Shown: positions 9,938-19,752, counted from the stretch's first letter. The stretch: 64,000 nt of DNA from Comamonadaceae bacterium (GCA_027488735.1 JAIYBB010000001.1:310001-374000); one strand, 5' to 3'. Notes: a model not told the origin generated them from the sequence alone. Program-made: numbers and translations.

Positions 9938-11454
9938 TGTGCGGCATAGTGGGGGTTGTCAGTCAGTCCCATGTGAACCAATTGATCTATGACGCTTTGT
10001 TGTTGTTGCAGCATCGCGGCCAGGATGCTGCCGGCATCGTCACCCAATTGGATCGCAAGTTTTTCATGCAAAAAGCCAAAGGCATGGTGCGCGATGTGTT
10101 TCGCACACGCAATATGCGCGCATTGCCCGGCAACATCGGTTTGGGTCAGGTGCGTTACCCGACCGCAGGCAACGCCTACAGCGAAGAAGAAGCGCAGCCT
10201 TTTTATGTGAACGCGCCTTTTGGTTTGGTGATGGTGCACAACGGCAATTTGACCAACGCGCATGCGCTCAAAGCCGAATTGTTTTCTACAGATCACCGCC
10301 ACATCAATACCGAGAGTGACTCTGAGGTGCTACTGAATGTGCTGGCGCATGAACTTGAAAAAACCACGCGCGGCAACACACTGGCTGTGGCCGATGTGTT
10401 TTCTGCCATCAGTGGTGTGCATCGAAGAATCAAAGGTTCTTATGCGGTGATTGCCATGATCGCCGGACACGGCTTGTTGGCTTTTCGTGACCCCTTTGGT
10501 ATCCGGCCTTTGTGTCTGGGGCGCGGTGCCGACGGCACTTGGATGGTGGGCAGTGAATCTGTTGCGCTCGAAGGCACCGGTCATGTGTTTGTGCGCGATG
10601 TCGCACCAGGCGAGGCAGTGTTCATCGACATGCAAGGGCAGTTACATGCCAGCCAATGCGCCAACACCACCCGTTTGATGCCGTGTATTTTTGAATATGT
10701 GTATTTGGCCCGACCAGATTCGACCATGGATGGTATTTCGGTCTATCAAGCACGGTTGAATTTGGGAGAGTCACTGGCCAAGCGGGTGGTCTCCACCGTG
10801 CCACCCTCTGACATTGATGTGGTGATTCCAATTCCCGAATCCAGCCGTCCCAGCGCCACACAGCTTGCCCATCTGCTCGGCAAACCCTACCGTGAAGGGT
10901 TTGTCAAAAACCGTTATGTGGGTCGCACCTTCATCATGCCGGGTCAAGCAGTGCGTAAACGTTCTGTGCGCCAAAAGCTCAACGTCATCGTGAGTGAATT
11001 CAAAGGCCGCAATGTTTTGCTGGTCGATGACTCCATCGTGCGTGGTACCACCAGCAAAGAGATTGTCCAAATGGCCCGTGATGCCGGCGCCAGAAAAGTA
11101 TATTTGGCAAGCGCTGCGCCTCCCGTCCGATACCCCAATGTTTATGGGATCGATATGCCCACCTCTGAAGAATTGGTGGCGTTTGGTCGCAGTGTCGAGC
11201 AAGTGCGCGAATTGATAGGATGTGATGCGCTCATTTACCAAGATATAGCGCCCATGCTTGATGCCGTCAAACGCGCTGCTCTGCCGGGCGCTCCAGCCAT
11301 CCATGGTTTTGACGCATCGTGTTTTGACGGTGTCTACATCACTGGCGATGTCAGCCTTGAAGACATCACTCGCTTGGGTCAGCACCGCATTGGTGTTGAA
11401 GAAGATACTGCAGACCATTCCCGCCTTGCCTTACCCAATGCCGATGTGCGTTGA
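9937..11454 (+). CDS. purF: Amidophosphoribosyltransferase
   Basis: 505 aa from the ATG at 9937. The start is set by the catalytic Cys: MCGIVGVVSQ places Cys2 at the mature N-terminus after Met removal, with no propeptide, as in the E. coli-type enzyme. The N-terminal Ntn glutaminase domain carries LLLQHRGQDAAGI and GLVMVHNGNLTNA; the C-terminal phosphoribosyltransferase domain carries the PRPP loop NVLLVDDSIVRGTTSKEI. It converts PRPP and glutamine to phosphoribosylamine, the committed step of purine synthesis. Longer in-frame starts inside cvpA would block the nucleophile and are rejected. metZ follows after 6 nt. Confidence 0.97.
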   Translation: MCGIVGVVSQSHVNQLIYDALLLLQHRGQDAAGIVTQLDRKFFMQKAKGMVRDVFRTRNMRALPGNIGLGQVRYPTAGNAYSEEEAQPFYVNAPFGLVMVHNGNLTNAHALKAELFSTDHRHINTESDSEVLLNVLAHELEKTTRGNTLAVADVFSAISGVHRRIKGSYAVIAMIAGHGLLAFRDPFGIRPLCLGRGADGTWMVGSESVALEGTGHVFVRDVAPGEAVFIDMQGQLHASQCANTTRLMPCIFEYVYLARPDSTMDGISVYQARLNLGESLAKRVVSTVPPSDIDVVIPIPESSRPSATQLAHLLGKPYREGFVKNRYVGRTFIMPGQAVRKRSVRQKLNVIVSEFKGRNVLLVDDSIVRGTTSKEIVQMARDAGARKVYLASAAPPVRYPNVYGIDMPTSEELVAFGRSVEQVRELIGCDALIYQDIAPMLDAVKRAALPGAPAIHGFDASCFDGVYITGDVSLEDITRLGQHRIGVEEDTADHSRLALPNADVR

Positions 11455-11460
11455 CCTTTT

Positions 11461-12684
11461 ATGACTGACTCTCTAAATCCCGAACACTTTCACAAAGAAA
11501 CCTTGGCAGTTCGCACTGCGGTCGATAAATCCCAGTATGGCGAAAATTCCGAGGCCTTGTTTTTAACCAGCAGCTTTGTCCAGCCTGACAGTGAAACCGC
11601 TGCACGCCGTTTTGCGGGAGAACAAGACGGATACATCTATTCCAGGTTTACCAACCCCACGGTTGCCAGTTTTGAAAAACGCTTGGCCGCACTTGAAGGG
11701 GCACAAGCGTGTGTGGGTACTTCCAGCGGCATGGCGGCTGTTTTATTGTTGTGCATGGCCCTGCTCAAAAGTGGCGACCATGTGGTGTGCTCGCATTCAG
11801 TCTTTGGGTCTACGCACAAGTTGCTAAGTACTGAATTTGCCAAGTTTGGCGTTCAAACCACGTTTGTTTCTCAGACTGATATCGCGGAGTGGAAGCACGC
11901 CATTCAACCCAACACCCGATTGCTTTTTGCCGAAACGCCGACCAATCCACTCACTGAAGTTTGTGACATACGCGCATTGGCTGACATTGCGCATGCAGCC
12001 AATGCGGTGTTGGCTGTCGACAATTGTTTTTGTACACCTGCTTTGCAAACGCCCATTTCTTTTGGCGCTGATGTGATTGTTCACTCTGGCACCAAATATC
12101 TCGACGGTCAAGGCCGGGTGGTCGCGGGTGCCTTGTGCGCTTCGCAGACCATGGTCAGTGAAAAATTTATTCCCGTCATGCGAAGTGCGGGCATGAGTCT
12201 GTCGCCATTCAATGCGTGGGTCGTGCTCAAGGGTTTGGAAACTTTGTCGTTGCGTATGAAGGCGCAGTCTGATCAAGCATTAGCGCTTGCCACTTGGTTA
12301 GAGCAGCATCCCAAAGTAGCCAAAGTACATTTCCCTGGCCTGAGTTCACACCCGCAGCACGCGCTGGCCATGGCGCAACAGTCTGGTAAAGGCGGCCCAG
12401 TGTTGTCGTTTGATGTGGTGGGTGCCGATGCTGGCCATTGCCGCAGCAATGCATTCACGGTGATTGACAGCACTCAATTGATGTCTATTACCGCCAATTT
12501 GGGCGATGTAAAAACCATCATCACTCACCCTGCCAGCACATCGCACGGACGTTTGACTGAAGCCAATCGGCAGTTGGCTGGCATCCAACAAAGTTTGGTG
12601 AGGGTGGCCGTTGGCCTTGAGCATCTCGATGATTTGAAAAATGATTTGTCTCGCGGACTCGATCAGATCAAGGCCACAGCATGA
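11461..12684 (+). CDS. metZ: O-succinylhomoserine sulfhydrylase
   Basis: 407 aa PLP enzyme of the Cys/Met metabolism family. Visible marks are the [31 protein letters not shown] substrate region, [20 protein letters not shown], the aspartate of [12 protein letters not shown] and the PLP-lysine motif [18 protein letters not shown]. The combination with purF upstream is the usual metZ context in beta- and gammaproteobacteria. It uses hydrogen sulfide and O-succinylhomoserine to make homocysteine directly. The last 4 nt (ATGA) overlap the gltX start, so gltX translation is coupled. The related gamma-synthase and acetylhomoserine enzymes cannot be fully excluded, but context supports MetZ. Confidence 0.92.
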   Translation: MTDSLNPEHFHKETLAVRTAVDKSQYGENSEALFLTSSFVQPDSETAARRFAGEQDGYIYSRFTNPTVASFEKRLAALEGAQACVGTSSGMAAVLLLCMALLKSGDHVVCSHSVFGSTHKLLSTEFAKFGVQTTFVSQTDIAEWKHAIQPNTRLLFAETPTNPLTEVCDIRALADIAHAANAVLAVDNCFCTPALQTPISFGADVIVHSGTKYLDGQGRVVAGALCASQTMVSEKFIPVMRSAGMSLSPFNAWVVLKGLETLSLRMKAQSDQALALATWLEQHPKVAKVHFPGLSSHPQHALAMAQQSGKGGPVLSFDVVGADAGHCRSNAFTVIDSTQLMSITANLGDVKTIITHPASTSHGRLTEANRQLAGIQQSLVRVAVGLEHLDDLKNDLSRGLDQIKATA

Positions 12685-14060
12685 GCACTCGTACCCGCTT
12701 TGCGCCGTCTCCGACGGGCTTTATCCATCTTGGCAATATCCGTTCAGCGCTTTACCCGTGGGCATTTGCCAGAGCCACTGGGGGCGAGTTCATTTTGCGT
12801 ATTGAAGACACCGATGTCGATCGATCCTCACAAGAAGCTGTTGAGGTGATTTTGCAAGGCATGGCTTGGTTGGGTCTCACACACGATGAAGGTCCGTTCT
12901 ACCAAATGCAGCGCATGGACCGCTACAAGCAAGTGCTTTTGCAATTGCAAGACCGTGGGTTCGTTTACCCATGCTACATGAGCATGAGTGAACTTGATGC
13001 ATTGCGTGAGCGCCAGATGGCTGCCAAGGAAAAGCCGCGTTACGACGGCACTTGGCGCCCTGAGCCGGGTAAAACCTTGCCTGCGGTTCCAGCTGGCATA
13101 AAGCCCGTGTTGCGATTTAAAACGCCATTGACTGGCGCTGTGAAATGGGATGACAAAGTCAAAGGCCTGATTGAAATCAGCAACCTCGAGTTAGATGACT
13201 TGGTCATCGCCCGACCAGACGGCACGCCCACCTACAACTTTTGCGTCGTGGTTGATGATATCGACATGAACATCACGCATGTGATTCGTGGCGATGACCA
13301 TGTCAACAACACGCCCCGGCAAATCCATATTTTTCAGGCGTTGGGCCATGAGCCGCCGGTGTATGCGCATTTGCCAACCGTGCTGAATGAGCAGGGCGAG
13401 AAGTTAAGTAAACGTACCGGTGCCAAACCGGTGACGCAATTTCGCGATGAAGGCTTTTTGCCCGAGGCCATGGTTAACTACTTGGCGCGTCTTGGTTGGA
13501 GTCACGGCGACGATGAAATTTTCACCCGCGAACAGTTTGTCCAATGGTTCAACTTAGACCATCTAGGTAAAAGCGCAGCGCAGTTTGATGAAGCCAAATT
13601 GCGTTGGGTCAATGCACAGCATTTGAAGGCCATGTCGGGCATTGCGTTGGCTGAGATTATTCAGACCCATTTGTTGGCGAAAGGCATCTTGACCGACCAA
13701 CGTCTGCCAGAAATTTGTGATTTGTTTAAGGACCGGTGCGACACCACTTGGGCGTTGGCTGATTGGGCGGTGCGTTTTTTCCAACCCGTGACGCCAAGCG
13801 AGGCAGACCTTGCCCAGCATGTCACGCCAGCCATTCGCCCCGTATTGCAAGCCTTGATTGAAGGTTTACAGGTGTGCGAGTGGGACAAAGCGTCTATTTC
13901 TGTGGTGATCAAAACCGTGTTGCAAGCCCACAGTTTAAAAATGCCTCAGTTAGCCATGCCAGTGCGTGTTTTGTTGTTGGGCACGCCTCAAACCCCATCG
14001 TTGGACGCTGTACTTTCTTTGTTCACTCGTGAGGTGGTTTTTTCACGCCTCCAAGGGTGA
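12681..14060 (+). CDS. gltX: Glutamyl-tRNA synthetase
   Basis: 459 aa class I synthetase. The HIGH-type motif reads [20 protein letters not shown] at the N-terminus and the KMSKS-type motif is [12 protein letters not shown] near residue 240; [22 protein letters not shown] is the conserved catalytic-domain stretch. It charges tRNA-Glu, and a tRNA-Glu gene lies only about 135 bp downstream in the same orientation. The C-terminal anticodon-binding domain is complete. No terminator follows; a perfect -10 box for the tRNA cluster lies 13 bp past the stop. Confidence 0.97.
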   Translation: MSTRTRFAPSPTGFIHLGNIRSALYPWAFARATGGEFILRIEDTDVDRSSQEAVEVILQGMAWLGLTHDEGPFYQMQRMDRYKQVLLQLQDRGFVYPCYMSMSELDALRERQMAAKEKPRYDGTWRPEPGKTLPAVPAGIKPVLRFKTPLTGAVKWDDKVKGLIEISNLELDDLVIARPDGTPTYNFCVVVDDIDMNITHVIRGDDHVNNTPRQIHIFQALGHEPPVYAHLPTVLNEQGEKLSKRTGAKPVTQFRDEGFLPEAMVNYLARLGWSHGDDEIFTREQFVQWFNLDHLGKSAAQFDEAKLRWVNAQHLKAMSGIALAEIIQTHLLAKGILTDQRLPEICDLFKDRCDTTWALADWAVRFFQPVTPSEADLAQHVTPAIRPVLQALIEGLQVCEWDKASISVVIKTVLQAHSLKMPQLAMPVRVLLLGTPQTPSLDAVLSLFTREVVFSRLQG

Positions 14061-14072
14061 AAAATATCAGGC

Positions 14073-14078
14073 TATAAT
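14073..14078 (+). promoter_or_regulatory. -10 box for the tRNA cluster
   Basis: TATAAT, a perfect -10 hexamer 19 bp before the first base of tRNA-Ala. A good -35 at 17 bp is not obvious because that region lies in the end of gltX. Confidence 0.55.
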
Positions 14079-14097
14079 CGTGGACTCGATGTTTGCC

Positions 14098-14173
<76 letters not shown>

Positions 14174-14195
14174 GAATATCGAGCGTCCAGGTTTT

Positions 14196-14271
14196 GACCC
14201 TATCGTCTAGAGGCCTAGGACATCACCCTTTCACGGTGAGTACCGGGGTTCGAATCCCCGTAGGGTCGCCA
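14196..14271 (+). tRNA. tRNA-Glu (anticodon TTC)
   Basis: 76-nt cloverleaf: acceptor GACCCTA/TAGGGTC, anticodon stem TCACC/GGTGA with loop CTTTCAC, T-arm CGGGGTTCGAATCCCCG, encoded CCA. It is the substrate of the GltX encoded immediately upstream. Confidence 0.97.
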
Positions 14272-14295
14272 GTTTTTTCGCAAGGTAAACGGCAA

Positions 14296-14330
14296 CAAGT
14301 CGGTAACAGCTTCTGCATAGAAGCGACTTG
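14296..14330 (+). other. Hairpin in the tRNA-Glu/tRNA-Asp spacer
   Basis: CAAGTCG (14296-14302) pairs with CGACTTG (14324-14330), and an inner CTTCT/AGAAG closes a GCAT loop; a 7-nt asymmetric bulge lies on the 5' side. There is no T tract, so it is more likely an RNA-processing structure in the tRNA precursor than a terminator. Confidence 0.5.
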
Positions 14331-14372
14331 GTTCTGAGTCGAAAGACACAGAGCGAATGGTTACCGCTACCA

Positions 14373-14449
14373 GGAGTGGTAGTTCAGTTGGTTAGAATAC
14401 CGGCCTGTCACGCCGGGGGTCGCGGGTTCGAGTCCCGTCCACTCCGCCA
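14373..14449 (+). tRNA. tRNA-Asp (anticodon GTC)
   Basis: 77-nt cloverleaf with acceptor GGAGTGG/CCACTCC, D-arm GTTCAGTTGGTTAGAATAC, anticodon loop CTGTCAC, T-arm GCGGGTTCGAGTCCCGT and encoded CCA. It is last in the cluster, 11 bp before a terminator. Confidence 0.97.
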
Positions 14450-14459
14450 TATTCTGAAG

Positions 14460-14489
14460 GCCGTTGCATGTATGTGCAACGGCTTTTTT
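14460..14489 (+). terminator. Rho-independent terminator of the tRNA cluster
   Basis: GCCGTTGCA, 6-nt loop, TGCAACGGC, then TTTTTT: a perfect 9-bp stem with a T run. It closes the tRNA transcript and also marks the point after which base composition changes. Confidence 0.95.
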
Positions 14490-14530
14490 GTTTTTCTTGA
14501 ACAACTCTGCTGGGATTGCACAATCAAGCC

Positions 14531-15190
14531 ATGTGGATTCACCGACTCTCGCGCACAACCGGACATCAACGCCTTGTGGCGGGCGCATGTGTGGGGGGCA
14601 TCGTGGCCGTTGTGCCTACCCCTTGGGCCATGGAGTTCCAGGGTTTGATTGCATGGATCTGTGGAGCCACGGCCTACCTAGTGTTGGCGTGGCGCTTGGC
14701 CATGGTGTTCGATGCGAACAGCACAAGGTCACGCGCCCAGTCGCAGGACCAACCGAGCGTGATCTGGTTCAGTCTCTTGCTCTTGTCGGCGTTTGCGAGC
14801 GTGGCTGCCATTGCCATGCTCTTGTCCAATAGCCGCGAGATGGCTTTGCTGGACCGTGTCGGTCATGTGATGGTGTCGCTGCTGGCGTTGGTGAGCTCAT
14901 GGCTTTTGATGCAATGCATCTTTGCCTTCCGGTATGCACACCTCTACTACCAGACCGAGTTGAAAGGTACCCCCGCAGGTGGGGGTCTTCAGTTTCCGGG
15001 AGTGCTGCCGCCAGACTATTTCGATTTCTTGTACTACGCCCACGTAGTGGGCATGACGTCGCAGGTATCGGATGTGGTGATTACCTCCCGACCCATGCGC
15101 CACCTGACGCTGTTGCACAGTCTGGCGGCCTTTGCCTTCAACATGATGGTGCTGGCCTTGAGCGTGAACGTGATGGCCGGATTACTTTAG
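14531..15190 (+). CDS. DUF1345 family membrane protein
   Basis: 219 aa from ATG 14531 (a TTG at 14516 is possible; neither has a clear ribosome site). Hydrophobic segments suggest five to six helices. After the third there is the family motif LMQCIFAFRYAHLYYQTE, then a soluble turn with FPGVLPPDYFDFLYYAHVVGMTSQVSDV and a terminal helix. This matches the DUF1345 (YtaB/YtcA-like small membrane) family, whose function is unknown. Its TAG overlaps the convergent EamA gene's stop by 4 nt. The protein begins right after the tRNA terminator and has the high-GC codon style of the right part of the window. Confidence 0.82.
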   Translation: MWIHRLSRTTGHQRLVAGACVGGIVAVVPTPWAMEFQGLIAWICGATAYLVLAWRLAMVFDANSTRSRAQSQDQPSVIWFSLLLLSAFASVAAIAMLLSNSREMALLDRVGHVMVSLLALVSSWLLMQCIFAFRYAHLYYQTELKGTPAGGGLQFPGVLPPDYFDFLYYAHVVGMTSQVSDVVITSRPMRHLTLLHSLAAFAFNMMVLALSVNVMAGLL

Positions 15191-16119
15191 TCACCCGGCG
15201 GCAAGGGCGCCTTGCCCCACGACAACAAGCCCGTAGAGAGCGAGGTGCCCAGCATGATGACTGCGCCGCACAGGCCCATCCACAACGTAACTGATTCGCC
15301 CAGAAGCACCACGCCGTAAAGGATGGCGAACACCGGAATCGCGTAAGTTACCGACAGGGCACGCGAAGGGCCCGTGCGTTCGATCAGACGGAAAAAGATC
15401 ACATAGGCAAGGCCGGTACACACCACTCCAAGCGCAATCACCGCGCCCCAGGCCTGCAGCGGAGCGGGGGCTGCCGGCCAGGCCCAGAGGGTCAAGGGCA
15501 ACAAGGCAATGGAGGCGCCCAGCTGGCTGCCAGTGGCCAGCACCAGCGAAGGCACGCCTGGCAGAAATCGACGGGTGAAACTGGCTGAAATGCCATAAAA
15601 CAGGCAGGCGGTCAGGCAGGCAATCACAGCCAGTGCGCTGGAGTCTGCACCATTGGCGCCTCCAGCGTCACGGTTCAAGGCCAGCATTGCGACTCCAGCG
15701 AAGCCGATGACCAAGCCCAGTACCCGTGAACCTTGCAACTTGTCGCCCAGCCACCACCAAGCGATGGCTGCACCGAAGAGTGGCACAGTGGCATTGAGCA
15801 GAGCCGAGAGGCCGGTGGAAATCGACAACAGCGCCCAGGACAGGCAAGCGAATGGAATCGCAGAATTCAATACTCCCACGGTAAAGCAGAGCTTCCAGTG
15901 CTGGCGCAAGGCGGGCAATTGGCCGCGTAACGCGAGCAAAGGCAATAAAAACAGGCTCGCAATGCACACACGCAAACCCGCAGTGGGCAAGGCACCAAAC
16001 GCCTTGCCGCTGGTGCGCATGAACAAAAACGAAGCGCCCCAAATGGCGGCCAACAGCACGAAATCGAATACCCACGCTTGGGCTGCAGGAGCGGAATGGG
16101 AGTTAGGGGTGGCGCTCAC
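15187..16119 (-). CDS. EamA/RhaT-type DMT transporter
   Basis: 310 aa, ten predicted helices in two repeated EamA halves: the first begins FVLLAAIWGASFLFMR, the second VIACLTACLFYGISASFTRRF; both contain the usual Gly/Pro kinks. Such exporters move small metabolites such as amino acids or their derivatives out of the cell; the substrate is not predictable. The start is GTG at 16119, directly after the TGA of ogt on the same strand, making an alkA-ogt-eamA run. The stop overlaps that of the opposing DUF1345 gene by 4 nt. Confidence 0.9.
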   Translation of the reverse strand: MSATPNSHSAPAAQAWVFDFVLLAAIWGASFLFMRTSGKAFGALPTAGLRVCIASLFLLPLLALRGQLPALRQHWKLCFTVGVLNSAIPFACLSWALLSISTGLSALLNATVPLFGAAIAWWWLGDKLQGSRVLGLVIGFAGVAMLALNRDAGGANGADSSALAVIACLTACLFYGISASFTRRFLPGVPSLVLATGSQLGASIALLPLTLWAWPAAPAPLQAWGAVIALGVVCTGLAYVIFFRLIERTGPSRALSVTYAIPVFAILYGVVLLGESVTLWMGLCGAVIMLGTSLSTGLLSWGKAPLPPGD

Positions 16120-16614
16120 TCAGGGCTTTCGTTGTTCAAGGTTCAGTAATGCTGCTTTGCGGTCCAGGCCACCGGCATACCCGGTCAGGCTGCCGTTGCT
16201 GCCCAGCACGCGGTGGCAGGGCACCACGATGCTCAAGGGATTGCGCCCCACAGCGGCAGCTACAGCGCGCACGGCTGCGGGCTTGCCGATCTGCTGGCTC
16301 AAGGTGGAGTAGCTGATGGTAACGCCGCAGGGAATCGCCAACAGCGCTTGCCAGACGCATTGCTGAAATACGGTCCCGCTGCTGAAGTCCAGCGTCATTG
16401 AAAAGTGGGTTTGCTTACCGGCAAAGTAGGCGGCCAGTTGCGCCTGCGCTTCCGTGGTACTCGGGTGAGGGGCGAATGGCAGTCCGGCGATATCCGGGTA
16501 GTGCTTCTGCTCATCGAACCAGACGCCGAGCAGTCCGGCATCATGACCAGCGAGCAGCATGGGGCCCAAAGGGCTGATCCAGCGCGAAAGGTGGGCGGTA
16601 GTAGGTGTTTTCAT
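16120..16614 (-). CDS. ogt: Methylated-DNA-[protein]-cysteine S-methyltransferase
   Basis: 164 aa. The active-site motif IVVPCHRVLGSNGSLTGYAGG is intact, with the acceptor Cys in PCHR, and the DNA-binding helix GVTISYSTLSQQIGKPAAVRAVA precedes it. The protein directly transfers a methyl group from O6-methylguanine (or O4-methylthymine) to its own Cys and is consumed. An AGAGG lies 8 nt before the ATG. It follows the Ada-AlkA gene on the same strand after 39 bp, which contain one copy of the dispersed palindromic repeat, so base excision and direct reversal of alkylation are probably expressed together. Confidence 0.94.
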   Translation of the reverse strand: MKTPTTAHLSRWISPLGPMLLAGHDAGLLGVWFDEQKHYPDIAGLPFAPHPSTTEAQAQLAAYFAGKQTHFSMTLDFSSGTVFQQCVWQALLAIPCGVTISYSTLSQQIGKPAAVRAVAAAVGRNPLSIVVPCHRVLGSNGSLTGYAGGLDRKAALLNLEQRKP

Positions 16615-16642
16615 GAAAATGGCCTCTGGCGCTTGCTGAATC

Positions 16643-16670
16643 TGCGCGAATTGCTATGTTTTTGATAGTA
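16643..16670 (+). repeat. Dispersed palindromic repeat, copy 1
   Basis: TGCGCGAATTGCTAT followed by GTTTTT and GATAGT: core inverted repeat CTAT/ATAG with the TGCGCG lead. It overlaps the end of the minus-strand Ada-AlkA gene and supplies its last codons and TAG stop. Confidence 0.6.
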
Positions 16671-18231
16671 GATGCCACGCCCGCACGGTGGCGTAGCCCC
16701 GCCAGGGCCGCCAACGTTGCGAGTGCACTTCAGCCATTGCGGCCGGGTTGCTGACCTGCCGCACACCCAGAGCAGACTGCAGCGCCACATCGCCGGCAGG
16801 AAAAGCATCCGGCCAGCGCAGCGCCCGCAAGGCGATGTAATGCGCGGTCCATGCGCCAATGCCGGGCAAGGCTTGGAGCTGCGCCATGGTGGCAAGCACA
16901 TCTCCACCGGGCTGCAGGTGCAGGGTTCCCGATTGCACCGCCTGGGCCAGCGACAGAATCGCTTGCTGCCTTTGTTTGACGATTCCCAAGCTAACCAAGA
17001 CATCGGGCGACAGCGTAGCGAGCGTGGTAGCGTCGGGGAAGCAGCGCTCCAACCCTTCTGGCGCATGGGGCAGCGGAGTGCCGCAATGGTCTACCAGCCG
17101 AGCGGTCAAAGTGCGGGCTGCTTTCACGGTGATTTGTTGACCCAGGATGGCCCGCACGGCCAGCTCCAGTCCATCCATAGTGCCCGGCACACGCATGCCT
17201 TCCGTGCCGGGGAAGTCCGCACTCAGCAACGGGTCCAGCGCAGCCGGGTCGGCATCGAGATCCAGCCATGCGTGCATGCGCTGGAGCACCTGCGGCAGGG
17301 CGCTGGCCAGCGACTCACTGACAAATAGCTGCACGCGGTGTTGATCAGGCGTCCACTGCGCTCCGACCCAACCGCGCAGGGCGGCGCCTTTGTGCTGCAG
17401 GCTGACCGTGCGCCGGATCAAGCCCTTGGCTGTATCCACCCATTCGACGCCGGCAATGGCGCGCTGCGCGAAGAAATTCAGCAGATGCAAGGTGTTGAAA
17501 GGGGGGCGGTAGGCCGCATGAAAACAGAAGGCTGCGGCCCCCAGCACCTGATCCGTTGGCGCATCTCCGTCTTTCGGAGCCCCTGCGCTGTAGGCATTGG
17601 CCTTGGAACTGATCGACTTGCGCAACGCCGTGGGTTGCAAGCGGTAGTGCTGCACAAAAGCTGCGTTGAAGCGACGCACGCTGGCAAATCCGCTGAGGGT
17701 GGCCACGTCCACCACAGGCAGCCGCGTGTCGGTGAGTAGTTGCTTAGCCGTCAGCAGGCGGCGTGTCTGCAAGTAGCGCAGCGGTGTGATGCCCCAATGC
17801 GCTTCGAAGATGCGGCGCAAATGCCGGTCGCTGATGCCAAGCCGCGCTGCCACGGCAGCGATGCCGGGGATGTCATCGGCTTGAGCGGCGTGTTCCATCA
17901 GGTCTGCCGCCTGCAAAGCGAGCAGGGCACTGGCGTCCTGGGTGGTCCAATGCAGGGCGGCGCTCTGCGCAGGCGCGAGTTCGGGGCGGCAGCGCAGGCA
18001 GGGGCGAAAGCCCGCAGCCTCTGCCTGGGCCGCGCGCTCAAAAAAACGGCAGTTTTCTTCCTTGGGGGTTCGCACCCGGCACACTGGCCGGCAGTAAATG
18101 CCTGTGCTCGTCACCCCGGTGAAAAAGTGGCCGTCAAACCGTGCGTCCCGCGCCTGCAGTGCCAAATAGCGCCCGGCGTCGTCTGCGGGCCTAACGGACA
18201 CCGGGTTTACAGGGGGAAGGATGGAGGGCAT
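16654..18231 (-). CDS. alkA: Ada regulatory domain fused to AlkA-type 3-methyladenine DNA glycosylase
   Basis: About 525 aa from ATG 18231; a longer frame to 18432 runs across the divergent promoter and is rejected. Domains in order: the Ada zinc domain (IYCRPVC and PCLRC, four Cys ligands that also make the methyl-phosphotriester acceptor), an AraC-type helix-turn-helix (LGISDRHLRRIFEAHWGITPLRYLQTRRLL), an AlkA N-terminal domain and an HhH-GPD glycosylase (LPGIGAWTAHYIALRALRWPDAF, whose last Asp is the catalytic residue). It excises alkylated bases and, by analogy with Ada, may activate its own operon when methylated. The O6-methyltransferase domain of E. coli Ada is missing but is encoded by the next gene, ogt. 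Confidence 0.93.
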   Translation of the reverse strand: MPSILPPVNPVSVRPADDAGRYLALQARDARFDGHFFTGVTSTGIYCRPVCRVRTPKEENCRFFERAAQAEAAGFRPCLRCRPELAPAQSAALHWTTQDASALLALQAADLMEHAAQADDIPGIAAVAARLGISDRHLRRIFEAHWGITPLRYLQTRRLLTAKQLLTDTRLPVVDVATLSGFASVRRFNAAFVQHYRLQPTALRKSISSKANAYSAGAPKDGDAPTDQVLGAAAFCFHAAYRPPFNTLHLLNFFAQRAIAGVEWVDTAKGLIRRTVSLQHKGAALRGWVGAQWTPDQHRVQLFVSESLASALPQVLQRMHAWLDLDADPAALDPLLSADFPGTEGMRVPGTMDGLELAVRAILGQQITVKAARTLTARLVDHCGTPLPHAPEGLERCFPDATTLATLSPDVLVSLGIVKQRQQAILSLAQAVQSGTLHLQPGGDVLATMAQLQALPGIGAWTAHYIALRALRWPDAFPAGDVALQSALGVRQVSNPAAMAEVHSQRWRPWRGYATVRAWHLLSKT

Positions 18232-18351
18232 GCGTGGGATGATACGCAGCGCGGCGTGCCAAAGTAGCCGTTTCCGGACATGTGCCTGCCGCCTACAATC
18301 CAGCCCACCGCGCAAATAGGCGGTTTCAGCTTCTTCACCATCCCGCGCTGC

Positions 18352-19752
18352 ATGCACCTGTCCCCCCGAATATTCAAAGCCTACGACATCCGCGGTACCG
18401 TGCCTTCCACGCTGACGCCGGAAGTGGCGCACTTGCTGGGCCGTGCCTTTGCAACGCTGGTGCGCGAGCAGGGCGGCGGTGCGGTAGCGGTAGGCCGGGA
18501 TGGACGCTTGAGCAGCCCCGCGTTGGCAGAGGCACTGAAGCTTGGTCTGTCATCTGCGGGTGTGCAAGTGATCGACATCGGGCAGAGCACCACACCCCAT
18601 CTTTATTTCGCCACCCACACCCTGTGCCCGCATGGCATTCAGGTGACCGGCAGCCACAACCCCAAGGACGACAACGGCTTCAAGATGGTGCTGCACCGCC
18701 AGGCCTTGTATGGCGATGCGGTGCAGGACTTGCGCCAGCGCATGGAAGGGCTGTTGGCGAGCCAGGGTGCTGATGTGGCACCCATGCCAGCGAAGCCCGT
18801 GCAGACGACCGATGTGTGGCCTGCCTATCTGGAACGCATCGTCAAAGACATTCAGTTGGCCCGCCCCATGAAGGTAGTGGTGGACAGCGGCAATGGCGTA
18901 GCCGGTGCCAGCGCGCCAGCGGTGCTGCGCGCCATCGGCTGCGAGGTGCAGGAGCTGTACAGCGTGGTGGACGGAAACTTTCCCCACCACCACCCCGACC
19001 CCAGCCGCCCGGAAAATCTGGCTGACCTGGTGAGCGCTTTGCGCGAAGGCGATGCTGAGCTGGGCCTGGCTTTGGATGGCGATGGCGACCGCGTAGCTTT
19101 GGTCACCCGCGATGGAAAAACCGTCCATACCGACCGTCAATTGATGTTGCTGGCCCCTGAAGTGCTGACGCGTCACCCCGGTGCAGCCGTCGTGTTCGAT
19201 GCCAAATGCTCTCAAGGTTTGGCGCCTGTCATTCAAGCCGCTGGCGGCGTGCCGGTGATGGACCGCACCGGCCATTCGTTGATCAAAGCCAAGATGCGCG
19301 CGCTGAACTCACCCCTGGGTGGCGAGATCAGCGGCCACCTGTTTTTCGGGGACCGCTGGTTCGGCTTTGACGACGGCACCTATGCCGCTTGCCGCCTGCT
19401 GGAGATTTTGAGCCGCAGTGCAGATGCCAACGCCGTGCTGCATGCGCTACCCGACAGCCACATCACCCCCGAGCTCCACATTGCCTGCCGGGAGGGCGAA
19501 GCCCACGCGCTGGTGGAGCAGTTACTCAGCCACTTGACATTGGATGCCGACGCCCGCCTCAACACTGTGGACGGGCTGCGGGTGGATTGGCCCGATGGCT
19601 TCGGCTTGCTGCGCGCCTCCAATACGACTCCGGTGCTGGTGATGCGCTGCGAGGGCCGCACGCCTGAAGCGCTGGCCCGCATTCAGGCGATGCTGATGGC
19701 GTGGGTGCAACGCATCCAACCCGATGCCGCTTTGGTGGAGGCTTCGCATTGA
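18352..19752 (+). CDS. Phosphomannomutase / phosphoglucomutase (AlgC-like)
   Basis: 466 aa, four-domain alpha-D-phosphohexomutase. Start taken at ATG 18352, giving MHLSPRIFKAYDIRGTVPS, the standard N-terminus; the frame upstream lacks a ribosome site. The phosphoserine loop is VTGSHNPKDDNGFKM, the Mg-binding loop DGDGDRVAL, the sugar loop GEISGHLFF and the phosphate-binding region lies near the C-terminus (RASNTTPVLVMRCEG). It interconverts hexose 1- and 6-phosphates for LPS and exopolysaccharide precursors. The waaC start codon overlaps its stop, and waaA follows, so this is an LPS-core operon. Confidence 0.94.
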   Translation: MHLSPRIFKAYDIRGTVPSTLTPEVAHLLGRAFATLVREQGGGAVAVGRDGRLSSPALAEALKLGLSSAGVQVIDIGQSTTPHLYFATHTLCPHGIQVTGSHNPKDDNGFKMVLHRQALYGDAVQDLRQRMEGLLASQGADVAPMPAKPVQTTDVWPAYLERIVKDIQLARPMKVVVDSGNGVAGASAPAVLRAIGCEVQELYSVVDGNFPHHHPDPSRPENLADLVSALREGDAELGLALDGDGDRVALVTRDGKTVHTDRQLMLLAPEVLTRHPGAAVVFDAKCSQGLAPVIQAAGGVPVMDRTGHSLIKAKMRALNSPLGGEISGHLFFGDRWFGFDDGTYAACRLLEILSRSADANAVLHALPDSHITPELHIACREGEAHALVEQLLSHLTLDADARLNTVDGLRVDWPDGFGLLRASNTTPVLVMRCEGRTPEALARIQAMLMAWVQRIQPDAALVEASH

